Shown here piece by piece: positions 18,793-26,603 of a stretch of DNA of 64,000 nt. The notes beneath the pieces are model-generated. The model did not search any database. It saw only the letters and a list, made by a program, of their open reading frames with translations, and had not been told where the DNA came from. Source of the DNA: Variovorax sp. PBL-E5. Lineage in GTDB: Bacteria; Pseudomonadota; Gammaproteobacteria; Burkholderiales; Burkholderiaceae_C. The DNA is taken from assembly GCF_901827185.1 (NCBI RefSeq), contig NZ_LR594671.1, positions 2,604,001 to 2,668,000 of the forward strand, in the 5' to 3' direction. A program made the translations under genes and the position numbers. Position 1 is the first letter of the stretch; each line of letters opens with the position of its first letter.

Positions 18793-21170
18793 TGACGCGC
18801 GGCGCTGCACCCAGCCGGCGGCATGTCGCGCTGGCGCTCGGCATCTGGCTCCTGATGCTGCTGGTCGGCATCACGCTGATCGCGCGCACCCATTTCAGCG
18901 CCGACCTGTCGGCCTTCCTGCCCGAGAGCCCCGATGCGCGGCAGCGCGTGCTGATCGAGCAGCTGCAAAGCGGCATCGCGTCGCGCACGATCTTCATCGG
19001 CATCGAAGGCGGCAAGGATGCGGCGCAGCGCGCGGTGGTGTCCCGTGCGGTGGCGGCATCGATGCGCGAGAGCCGGCTTTTCGACCAGGTCCAGAACGGC
19101 GACACCAGCGAATGGAAGTCGGCCGGCACCTGGGTCTTCGACCACCGGTTCCGCCTCTCGTCCGATGTCACGCCCGAGCGCTTCACCGCCGCGGGATTGC
19201 GCGACGGCATCGTCGATGCACTGTCGATGCTCGGCACACCGGCCGGCAACGCGCTCAAGCCGCTGCTGGAGCGCGACCCCATCGGCGAGACGCAGCGCAT
19301 CGCCGAGGCGCTGATCCCGGCGAGCTCGCCGCGCAGCGAGGAGGGCGTGTGGGTGTCGCGCAGTGCGCCGCGCGCGCTGATCCTGGCGACCACACGCGCC
19401 GCCGGCAGCGACCTCGATGCGGTCGCGGCGGCGATCGCGCGCATTCAGGGCGCCTTCGATGCCGCGACGCACGACATGGCCGGCACGGGACCGCGGCTGG
19501 AACTCAGCGGCGCACCGGTGTTCTCGGTCCAGAGCCGCGACCAGATCAAGAGCGAGGCGATCCACCTGGCCATCGTCGGCGGCATCGTGATGGGTGCCTT
19601 GCTGCTGCTGGCCTTCGCATCGCCGCGCGCCTTGGTGATCGCGCTGCTGCCGGTGGCCACCGGCGTGGTCGCGGGCACGGCCACCGTCAGCGTGGTGTTC
19701 GGCGGCGTGCACGGCCTCACCATGGGCTTCGGCAGCACGCTGATCGGCGAGACCGTCGACTACGCGATCTACTACCTGATCCAGGCGCGCGGCGCGGCCG
19801 TGCCGGGCACCGGGTGGCAACGCTGGCGCGACATCCATTGGCCGACGGTGCGGCTCGGCCTGCTGACCTCGGTGTGTGGTTTTGCCGCGCTCGTTTTCTC
19901 GGGCTTTCCGGGACTCGCGCAACTGGGGGTGTTCTCGCTCGCCGGGCTGATCGCCGCCGCGCTGGTGGCGCGCTACGTGCTGCCCGTGCTCGCGCCCGAT
20001 GGCGCGACCGGCATGGGTATGCGCGGGCAGATGGCGCGGGTCGCCGGCGTGCTGGTGCGCAACCTGCCGCGGCTGCGTTGGGTGTTCGTCGGCCTTGGTG
20101 TCGCGGCGCTGGCGCTGGTGCTGTGGCAGGGCGGGGATCTGTGGCGCGCCAATCTCGGCGCGATGAGCCCGGTGCCCAAGGCCGCGCAGGAACTCGATGC
20201 CGAGCTGCGCGGCGACATCGGCGCCAGCGACGGCGGCACGCTGATCGTGATCCACGGCGCGGACGTGCAGTCCACGCTGCGAAGCACGGAGGCGGCGGGC
20301 ATGCGCCTCGACGCGCTGGTGGACAAGGGCGAACTCGCCGGCTACGAGACCGTCTCGCGCCTGCTGCCGAGCGAGGCGGCGCAGGCCGCGCGCATCGCAA
20401 GCCTGCCGGACGCCGCGACCTTGCGCGCGCGCCTGGCCGAAGCGACGCAGGGCCTGCCCTTGCCGGCCTCGCGGCTGGAGCCCTTCATTGCCGATGTGGA
20501 GGCCGCCAGGACGCAGCCCATGATCGAGCGCGCCGACCTGCAGGACAGCCCGCTCGAGGCCGTGATCAACGCGCTGATGTTCGAGCGCCAGGCCGGCGGC
20601 TGGTCGACGTTGATCGCGTTGCACCCCGGCGCCAGCTTCGATGCGGCGCGCCTCGCGGCGGCACTCGACGGCATGGCCGACGTGCAGGTGGTGAACGTCG
20701 GCGACGAGCTCGCGAGCCTCTACAAGCGCTACCTGCACGAGGCTTTCGTGCAGGTCATGCTGGGCGCGCTCGCCGTGGTGGTGTTGCTGGGCCTCTATCT
20801 GCGTTCCGGACGTCGGCTGCTGGCGGTGTGCCAGCCGCTGGTGGTCGCGGTGGTGCTGACGCTCGGCGGCATGGCGGCGCTGCAGGTGCCGCTCGGGATC
20901 CTGCACCTGGTGGGCCTGCTGCTGATCGTCGCCGTCGGCTCCAACTACGCGCTCTTCTTCGATCAGCTGCGCGAGACCGGCCGCGCCGACGAAGACACGC
21001 TGGCGTCATTGATGCTGGCCAATCTCACGACCGTGGTGTCCTTTGGCCTGATCGCGATATCGAACATTCCGGCACTGTCGTCGATCGGACGCGTGGTCGC
21101 GCCCGGCGCCTTGCTGGCGCTGCTGCTGTCGGCCGCCTTTGCGCGCGCACCGGCCCCGCCCCGGCGCTGA
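18792..21170 (+). CDS. MMPL/RND-family exporter
   Basis: 792 residues. About twelve hydrophobic helices arranged as two halves: helix 1 at residues 11-30, a periplasmic domain, a helix bundle (VGGIVMGALLLLAFASPRAL onward), a second periplasmic domain, and a last bundle near the C-terminus (VVVLLGLYLRSGRRLL onward). The segment FGSTLIGETVDYAIYYLIQARG matches the proton-relay helix of MMPL transporters. It probably extracts the lipid-anchored polyene from the inner membrane and passes it to the LolA-like protein. Coupled by TGATG to its neighbours on both sides. Confidence 0.9.
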   Translation: MTRGAAPSRRHVALALGIWLLMLLVGITLIARTHFSADLSAFLPESPDARQRVLIEQLQSGIASRTIFIGIEGGKDAAQRAVVSRAVAASMRESRLFDQVQNGDTSEWKSAGTWVFDHRFRLSSDVTPERFTAAGLRDGIVDALSMLGTPAGNALKPLLERDPIGETQRIAEALIPASSPRSEEGVWVSRSAPRALILATTRAAGSDLDAVAAAIARIQGAFDAATHDMAGTGPRLELSGAPVFSVQSRDQIKSEAIHLAIVGGIVMGALLLLAFASPRALVIALLPVATGVVAGTATVSVVFGGVHGLTMGFGSTLIGETVDYAIYYLIQARGAAVPGTGWQRWRDIHWPTVRLGLLTSVCGFAALVFSGFPGLAQLGVFSLAGLIAAALVARYVLPVLAPDGATGMGMRGQMARVAGVLVRNLPRLRWVFVGLGVAALALVLWQGGDLWRANLGAMSPVPKAAQELDAELRGDIGASDGGTLIVIHGADVQSTLRSTEAAGMRLDALVDKGELAGYETVSRLLPSEAAQAARIASLPDAATLRARLAEATQGLPLPASRLEPFIADVEAARTQPMIERADLQDSPLEAVINALMFERQAGGWSTLIALHPGASFDAARLAAALDGMADVQVVNVGDELASLYKRYLHEAFVQVMLGALAVVVLLGLYLRSGRRLLAVCQPLVVAVVLTLGGMAALQVPLGILHLVGLLLIVAVGSNYALFFDQLRETGRADEDTLASLMLANLTTVVSFGLIAISNIPALSSIGRVVAPGALLALLLSAAFARAPAPPRR

Positions 21171-22009
21171 TGGGAAAATCCGCCGTCATGTCGACCATCG
21201 CTTCCGCCCCCGAATCCTGGCCCTGGCCGCCGATCGTGCGCGCCAGCGTGGGCTGGCATCTGCTGGCCGTCGGCGCAGCGGTGTTCGTACCGGGCGCGGC
21301 GCCGTGGGCCATCGGCGCGATCGTGCTCAACCATGTGCTGATCACCGCGGCCGGCCTCACGCCGCGCAGCAGCCTGCTGGGCCCGAACGTCACGCGCTTG
21401 CCGAAGGCCGCGGCCGACCGGCGCGAGATCGCGCTGACGATCGACGACGGCCCCGACCCCGAGGTCACGCCGCGGGTACTGGACCTGCTCGACGCGCACG
21501 GCCAGCGCGCCACCTTCTTCTGCATCGCCGACTGCGTGCTCGCGCACCCGGCGCTGGCGCGCGAGATCGTCGCGCGCGGCCACAGCATCCAGAACCACAC
21601 GGCACAGCATCGCCACAATTTTTCCTTCCTCGGGCCGCGCGGCTTCGCGGCCGAGATCTCGCGCGCGCAGCAGGTGCTCGAAGAAACCACCGGTCAGCGC
21701 CCGAGCTGCTTTCGCGCGCCTGCGGGCCTGCGCAATCCTTTTCTCGCGCCGGTGCTGCATCGGCTGGGGCTCTTGCTGGTGAGCTGGACGCGCCGCGGCT
21801 TCGACACGCGCGAGCGCGATGCGGCCACCGTGCTGGCCCGCCTCACGCGCGGCCTCGCGGCCGGCGACATCCTGCTGCTGCACGACGGCCATGCGGCGCG
21901 CACCGCGGCCGGGAGGCCCGTGGTGCTCGAAGTGCTGCCGCCGCTGCTGGCGCGCATCCGTGCCGATGGGCTGCGTGCCGTCACCTTGCCGGAAGCGCTG
22001 GCCGCATGA
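21170..22009 (+). CDS. polysaccharide deacetylase (NodB domain)
   Basis: 279 residues. An N-terminal membrane region (residues about 20-55) precedes the NodB domain. The motifs are TIDDGPDPEVTPRVLDLL (catalytic and metal Asp pair), HSIQNHT (metal His pair), RAPAGLRNP and a terminal LLLHDGH. All ligands of the family appear intact, so it should remove an N- or O-acyl group from a sugar or related acceptor. It lies where ketosynthase genes occur in many aryl-polyene clusters. The start at 21170 is supported by TGATG overlap; 21188 is another ATG. Confidence 0.87.
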   Translation: MGKSAVMSTIASAPESWPWPPIVRASVGWHLLAVGAAVFVPGAAPWAIGAIVLNHVLITAAGLTPRSSLLGPNVTRLPKAAADRREIALTIDDGPDPEVTPRVLDLLDAHGQRATFFCIADCVLAHPALAREIVARGHSIQNHTAQHRHNFSFLGPRGFAAEISRAQQVLEETTGQRPSCFRAPAGLRNPFLAPVLHRLGLLLVSWTRRGFDTRERDAATVLARLTRGLAAGDILLLHDGHAARTAAGRPVVLEVLPPLLARIRADGLRAVTLPEALAA

Positions 22010-22755
22010 ATGCACGAGTGTCGACCGACGCCGCGTGGCGTCAATTGCACGAGGCCGCCACTGCGCCGTACAAGAAGGCCGGCAAGTTCGCGTGGCATTT
22101 CGCGCGCGGCAAGCTCGGTCGCGATCCGGTGTTCCGCGGACTGGTCGAGCGCGGGCTGATCGGCGAGGGCCGCAGCCGGGTGGTGGACATCGGCTGCGGC
22201 CAGGGCCTGTTCGCCAGCCTTCTGTCGGCCATGGGTGCGATGCAGTCGCAGCCGGGCCGCTGGCCGGCCTCCTGGTGCGTCACGGCGACGCCGGCCGACT
22301 ACACCGGCATCGAACTGATGCCGAAGGACGTGGCGCGTGCCGAGGCTTCGGTGGGCCATCTGCAACCGGCGCCGCGCTTTCTCTGTGCCGACATGTGCAC
22401 CGCTGCCTTGCCCGCGACCGATCTGGTGGTGATTCTCGATGTGTTGCACTACGTCGACCTCGAGGCGCAGGAAGGCGTGCTGCGCCGCGTGCGCGACGCG
22501 CTGCAGCCCGGTGGCCGCCTGCTGCTGCGCATCGGCGATGCAGCCGACCGGCGCGCCTTCGCGATCAGCCAGTATGTCGACCGCACCGTGACGCGCGTGC
22601 GCGGCCATCGGGTCTCGCCGACCTGGGGCCGGCCGCTGAAGGACTGGATGGCGTTGCTGCAGCGTCTTGGCTTTTCCGTGCAGAGCCTGCCGATGAGCGA
22701 AGGCACGCCGTTCGCCAACGTGCTGCTCGTGGCCGATCTCAAGGAGTTTTCATGA
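22006..22755 (+). CDS. class I SAM-dependent methyltransferase
   Basis: 249 residues. Motif I is VVDIGCGQGLFASLLSAM (about residues 58-75), acidic loop YTGIELMPKDVARAEA, and LVVILDVLHYVDL as motif IV, a standard Rossmann methyltransferase. It overlaps the NodB gene at ATGA and the dehydratase at its end. Its N-terminal helix (WRQLHEAATAPYKKAGKFAW) is shared with methyltransferases of polyene-type clusters. It likely methylates the aryl head group or its hydroxyl; xanthomonadin-type pigments are known to be methylated there. Confidence 0.85.
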   Translation: MNARVSTDAAWRQLHEAATAPYKKAGKFAWHFARGKLGRDPVFRGLVERGLIGEGRSRVVDIGCGQGLFASLLSAMGAMQSQPGRWPASWCVTATPADYTGIELMPKDVARAEASVGHLQPAPRFLCADMCTAALPATDLVVILDVLHYVDLEAQEGVLRRVRDALQPGGRLLLRIGDAADRRAFAISQYVDRTVTRVRGHRVSPTWGRPLKDWMALLQRLGFSVQSLPMSEGTPFANVLLVADLKEFS

Positions 22756-23219
22756 CTGTGCCCCAGACGCTCGATCGGGCCGGCATCGCGCAACGCATTC
22801 CGCACAGCGGCACCATGTGCCTGCTGGAGCGGCTGGAATCGTGGGACGCGCAGGCCATTCACTGCACCACCACCACGCATGCGCGGGCCGAGAATCCGTT
22901 GCGCACCGCCGGCGGCCTGCTGTCGCCGAACGCGATCGAGTACGCGGCGCAGGCGATGGCGCTGCATGGCGGCCTGCTGGCGGCAGAGGGCAGCGAGCCT
23001 TCGGCCGGCTTTCTCGCCAGCGCGCGCAATGTGCGGCTGGCGGTCGAGCGCCTGGACGACGTGGCCGGCACGCTCCATGTGCATGCGCAGCGCATGTCCG
23101 GCGATGTCAACCAGATCCTCTATGAATTCGCAGTGAAGGACGCGCAAGGCCGGGCGCTGGCCGAAGGCCGGGCGGTGGTCGTCCTCAACACGCCGCTGGC
23201 CGGCAAGGAAAGTCCATGA
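22752..23219 (+). CDS. ApeP-like 3-hydroxyacyl-ACP dehydratase
   Basis: 155 residues, single hot-dog domain. IPHSGTMCLLERLESWD provides the catalytic His region and NPLRTAGGLLSPNAIEYAAQAMALH the second half of the site, as in ApeP dehydratases of aryl-polyene clusters. It would dehydrate 3-hydroxyacyl intermediates and so lay down conjugated double bonds. A second dehydratase domain is fused to the ligase, as expected for a two-component system. ATGA overlap with the methyltransferase. Confidence 0.87.
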   Translation: MTVPQTLDRAGIAQRIPHSGTMCLLERLESWDAQAIHCTTTTHARAENPLRTAGGLLSPNAIEYAAQAMALHGGLLAAEGSEPSAGFLASARNVRLAVERLDDVAGTLHVHAQRMSGDVNQILYEFAVKDAQGRALAEGRAVVVLNTPLAGKESP

Positions 23220-23281
23220 GCGCCGCCCGGCCGCCCGAAGGCGCTCGCACCGCAGCCCGCAGGGCGGAGGTTCTCTCATGA
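23216..23281 (+). other. 21-codon ORF bridging the dehydratase and fabG, possible translational coupler
   Basis: ATG at 23216 overlaps the dehydratase stop and its own TGA (23279-23281) overlaps the fabG ATG, giving the peptide MSAARPPEGARTAARRAEVLS. It fills the only real gap of the plus-strand operon. The DNA can also fold through GAGCGCC/GGCGCTC arms (7 bp, near 23219 and 23242). It may let ribosomes run on into fabG; GGAGG at 23266-23270 gives fabG its own ribosome site too. Confidence 0.35.
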
Positions 23282-24009
23282 CTCTCACAGGAAAACGCGC
23301 TCTCGTCACCGGCGCCAGCGGCGCGCTCGGCACGGCCATCGCGCAGCGCCTGGCGCGCGACGGCGCCACCGTGCTGCTGCATGCCAACTCGCGGCCCGAA
23401 GCGGTCGGGCAACTGGCCGCCGCCATCGTCGCCGCCGGCGGCAAGGCCGAATGCGTGGTGTTCGATCTGCGCAGCGACGATGCGGCGCGCGCCGCCTGCG
23501 AGCGCATGCTCGAGGGCGGCCCGGTGCAGGTCATCGTCAACAACGCGGGCGTGCACGACGACGCGGTGCTGCCCGGCATGAGGCACGAGCAGTGGCACAG
23601 GGTGATCGACGTCTCGCTCAACGGCTTCTTCCGCGTCACCCAGCCCTTGCTGTTGCCGATGCTGCGCACGCGCTGGGGCCGCATCCTCAACATCTCGTCG
23701 GTCGCGGCGCTGGCCGGCAACCGCGGGCAGGTCAACTATGCAGCCGCCAAGGGCGCGCTCAACAGCGCGACCAAGGCACTCTCGCTCGAAGTGGCGGCGC
23801 GCGGCGTGACGGTCAACGCGATCGCGCCGGGCATCATCGCCTCGCCGATGGCCGACGGCGCTTTCGACGCCGCGATGATCAACCAGCTGGTGCCGGTCAA
23901 ACGCGCGGGCACGCCCGAGGAAGTGGCGGCGCTGGCCGGCTTCCTGGCCAGCGACGAAGCGGCCTACATCACGGGCCAGATCATCTCGATCAACGGCGGA
24001 ATGATCTGA
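23278..24009 (+). CDS. 3-oxoacyl-ACP reductase, FabG-like (SDR family)
   Basis: 243 residues. Cofactor motif TGASGALG (residues 11-18), NNAG, and the catalytic Ser in NISSVAALAG with Tyr-x3-Lys in NYAAAKGAL. It ends with YITGQIISINGGMI, the standard FabG terminus. It should reduce the keto intermediates of the polyene chain with NADPH and corresponds to ApeQ. It is the last gene of the plus operon and ends six bases before the convergent glycosyltransferase stop. Confidence 0.9.
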   Translation: MTLTGKRALVTGASGALGTAIAQRLARDGATVLLHANSRPEAVGQLAAAIVAAGGKAECVVFDLRSDDAARAACERMLEGGPVQVIVNNAGVHDDAVLPGMRHEQWHRVIDVSLNGFFRVTQPLLLPMLRTRWGRILNISSVAALAGNRGQVNYAAAKGALNSATKALSLEVAARGVTVNAIAPGIIASPMADGAFDAAMINQLVPVKRAGTPEEVAALAGFLASDEAAYITGQIISINGGMI

Positions 24010-24015
24010 GCCTGC

Positions 24016-24792
24016 TCAGGGCTGGAAGGGCGGCCGTCGACGCAGCCTGCGGAGCACGAGCGAAGGCAGCCGCACGATGAACTCCAGAAAGAGCCTGCCG
24101 TGCATCCAGCTCAGCAGCAGGTTGTCGCGCACGTAGCGGAAGTGCGAGACGCCGCCCTCGGCGGCCGTGAGGTACTTGACCGGCGCGTCGATGTTGACCG
24201 GCTTCACGCCGCGCCAGGCGAGGCGGACCACGGCTTCGGTGTCGAAGTCGAAGCGCCGCATCCAGGGTTCCCGCGCCATGATGGCGATCAACGCCGCGAC
24301 CGGGTACACGCGAAAGCCGTAGAGCGAATCGCCGATGCCCGCGAACAGCGTCTCGACCTGGGTCCAGCCGTTGGAGACGCGCCGGCCGCGCACGCGCAGC
24401 AGCGGTGCGCTGGCATCGAACACGGGACGGCCGAGGACCATGGTGTCGGGCCGGGCCTGCGAGGCCTGCATGAAGGTCGGAATCAGATCGGGCGGGTGCT
24501 GGCCGTCGGAATCCATCGTCAGCGCGTGCGTGAAGCCGGCCTCTGCAGCCGCGCGCAGGCCGTGCAGTACCGCAGCGCCCTTGCCCTGATTGGTCGGCAA
24601 CAGCCACGCGCGCAGGCCGGGGTCGGAGGCTGCCATCTGCTGCAGGCGCTCGCCGGTGCCGTCGGTGCTGCCATCGACCACCACCCACACGGGATTCCAC
24701 TGCGCACGCGCCGCACGGACCGTGGAGAACAGCTGCTCACCCGTGTTGTAGCTGGGAATCAGGACAAGGTGGGTGCGCGAGGCGTCTGGCAT
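24016..24792 (-). CDS. family 2 glycosyltransferase
   Basis: 258 residues. N-terminal LVLIPSYNTGEQL, WVVVDGSTDGTGERL and the metal-site TMDSDGQHPPDL show a GT-A fold family 2 enzyme like dolichol-phosphate mannosyltransferase. Its C-terminus (RDNLLLSWMHGRLFLEF) is basic and amphipathic and may touch the membrane. It overlaps the acyltransferase gene by 34 bases and is the last gene of the minus half. In aryl-polyene clusters a glycosyltransferase helps build the lipid head group; sugar donor unknown. Confidence 0.87.
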   Translation of the reverse strand: MPDASRTHLVLIPSYNTGEQLFSTVRAARAQWNPVWVVVDGSTDGTGERLQQMAASDPGLRAWLLPTNQGKGAAVLHGLRAAAEAGFTHALTMDSDGQHPPDLIPTFMQASQARPDTMVLGRPVFDASAPLLRVRGRRVSNGWTQVETLFAGIGDSLYGFRVYPVAALIAIMAREPWMRRFDFDTEAVVRLAWRGVKPVNIDAPVKYLTAAEGGVSHFRYVRDNLLLSWMHGRLFLEFIVRLPSLVLRRLRRRPPFQP

Positions 24793-25571
24793 GCGGGCTG
24801 CGCCTCGGGGGCGCGCTGTTCCGAGGGATGGCGGAAGTACTGTTCGATCTGGCGCAGCAGCAGGTCGCTGTCGTGCGAAGGCGCGAAGCGCTGGCCGAGT
24901 CGCAGCGTGAAGACGATCGGCAGCGGCGGCACGCGCCACAGCGGCCAGCCCTTGGCGAGGTAGGGCGATTCGGTATCGATGAAGACGGTCTGGATCGGCG
25001 CCTGCGCCAGCTTGGCGATCAACGTGACGCCGGGGCGAAACGCATTGAGCGGCGGCGTGACGGTGCGGGTGCCCTCGGGGAAGATCACGAGCTGGCCGCC
25101 GTTCTTGAGGTCGGCCACGGCGAGCCGCACCATGGTGCGCGCCGAGTCGTTGCAGATGTACCGCGCCAGCCGCGCGCCTGCACCGAGGAAGACGTTGCGC
25201 ATCAGGTCGGCCTTCATGATGCAGGCACTGCGCGGCAGGCGCGCCACCAGCAGCAGCGCATCGAGCATCGTCGGGTGATTGGCCACGAGGATCAGGCCCT
25301 GTTCGTCGCGCAGGGCGTCCAGGCAGCCGGCGTCGATGCGCATCATGCCGGTGGCCGAGGCGGCGGCCCAGAAGAAACGGTAGGCCCGCGCGATGACGCT
25401 GCGGCCGAGCGCACGGCCGGTGGCCGCCGGCAGCACCGGATAGAGCAGCATCGCGATCAGGTTCCAGACCAGCGAGATGCTGCCCAGGCCCAGCAGCAGG
25501 GCATAGAGCGGCAGGGCCAGCGGAATCGAGAGGGCCCAGCGAAGCTGCGGGTTCATTGGGTGCCGGCGCAT
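24759..25571 (-). CDS. PlsC-type 1-acyl-glycerol-phosphate acyltransferase family protein
   Basis: 270 residues. Two N-terminal hydrophobic stretches (residues about 10-50), the NHPTMLD motif (HX4D) and FPEGTRT identify the PlsC family. The start ATG directly follows the chorismatase stop (TGAATG); 25556 is an alternative. In several aryl-polyene clusters an acyltransferase and glycosyltransferase are fused or adjacent, as here. It likely acylates the glycosylated head group or joins the polyene to it. Confidence 0.86.
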   Translation of the reverse strand: MRRHPMNPQLRWALSIPLALPLYALLLGLGSISLVWNLIAMLLYPVLPAATGRALGRSVIARAYRFFWAAASATGMMRIDAGCLDALRDEQGLILVANHPTMLDALLLVARLPRSACIMKADLMRNVFLGAGARLARYICNDSARTMVRLAVADLKNGGQLVIFPEGTRTVTPPLNAFRPGVTLIAKLAQAPIQTVFIDTESPYLAKGWPLWRVPPLPIVFTLRLGQRFAPSHDSDLLLRQIEQYFRHPSEQRAPEAQPACQTPRAPTLS

Positions 25572-26603
25572 TCAGGGGCGCAACGCGCCGTCGGTGACCG
25601 CGTGGGCCTCGATCTCCACCAGCAGGTCCTGGCGGCAGATGTCGGCCTCCAGATAGACGGCGTGGCTCACGGTGTGAGACGCCGCGCCCAGCGTTTCCTC
25701 GAGCACCTGGCGCACCATCGGTGCCTGGTCGACATGGCGCACGTACACCACGCAGTCCAGGCGCGAAAGATCGAAGCGGGTGGTGGCGCGCGCATTGGCC
25801 GCCTCGATCACCGCGGCCAGGTTGCGCAGTGTTTCCTGGGTCTGGGTGCGGACATCGCCGATGTGCACCGTCTCGTGCCCGACGATGCTCGCCGTGCCCG
25901 AGATGAAGAGCGCCACGTCGCCGCCGCCGATCTCCGCCAGTGCGGCGCGCGAGAAGGTTGGCGAACGCGGGCCGTAGGTCGGCGGATAGCGGTAGGCCGA
26001 GACCTGCCGCGGATTCTCGACCGGCAGGGGCGCGACGCGCCCGGCCAGGAAGCGGATGCACAGCGCGCCCTGCCGGATGCCGAGCGCACAGGCGGCGGGC
26101 GCGCCTTCGAACGCGGCCTGGCCGGCGTCGATGAAGGCCTGCTGCCGGCCCAGGTTGAACTGCCGGTAGCGTTCCATGCCGCCGCCGTCGCCGTTGATCT
26201 GCGGCAGGTAGTTCCACACACGCAGCAGGTGCGCGCAACCGGTCTGCGCCAGAGCTTCGAACAGGTCGTGGTAGGCGCGCTGCGCCAGCACGGCCAGGCC
26301 TTCCTTCTCGACCGCTTCGTCGAGGTCGATGGCGCCGAGCATCCAGTGGCCGTCGCAGCGCCAGCGCACGACGCCGGTGGTGCCCGACTCGATGTGCTCG
26401 CTGGCATGCCAGACATCGGCCATCGCGCCCGCCTGCGACAGCACGCGCGCGTTGACGGTAGGCATCCATGCGAGATCGTCGGGCGTTCCGTAGCCGAGCG
26501 CGCCGAAGGGCGAACGGCCGTCCGCGGCCAGGGCCAGACTGTCGGGCAGCGACAGCCGCTCGACGCGCAGGGGAGGGGCCCCGAGGGGATCGCGCGCGGT
26601 CAC
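25572..26603 (-). CDS. chorismatase, FkbO/Hyg5/XanB2-like
   Basis: 343 residues, the normal size of XanB2 (often annotated pteridine-dependent dioxygenase). VWNYLPQING, GGGMERYRQFNLGRQQAF and the C-terminal ADICRQDLLVEIEAHAV are family hallmarks. XanB2 of Xanthomonas turns chorismate into 3- and 4-hydroxybenzoate, the former being the xanthomonadin starter. GTG start overlaps the stop of the halogenase-like gene (GTGA). It links this cluster to a shikimate-derived starter and replaces the ammonia-lyase used by many other aryl-polyene clusters. Confidence 0.86.
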   Translation of the reverse strand: MTARDPLGAPPLRVERLSLPDSLALAADGRSPFGALGYGTPDDLAWMPTVNARVLSQAGAMADVWHASEHIESGTTGVVRWRCDGHWMLGAIDLDEAVEKEGLAVLAQRAYHDLFEALAQTGCAHLLRVWNYLPQINGDGGGMERYRQFNLGRQQAFIDAGQAAFEGAPAACALGIRQGALCIRFLAGRVAPLPVENPRQVSAYRYPPTYGPRSPTFSRAALAEIGGGDVALFISGTASIVGHETVHIGDVRTQTQETLRNLAAVIEAANARATTRFDLSRLDCVVYVRHVDQAPMVRQVLEETLGAASHTVSHAVYLEADICRQDLLVEIEAHAVTDGALRP

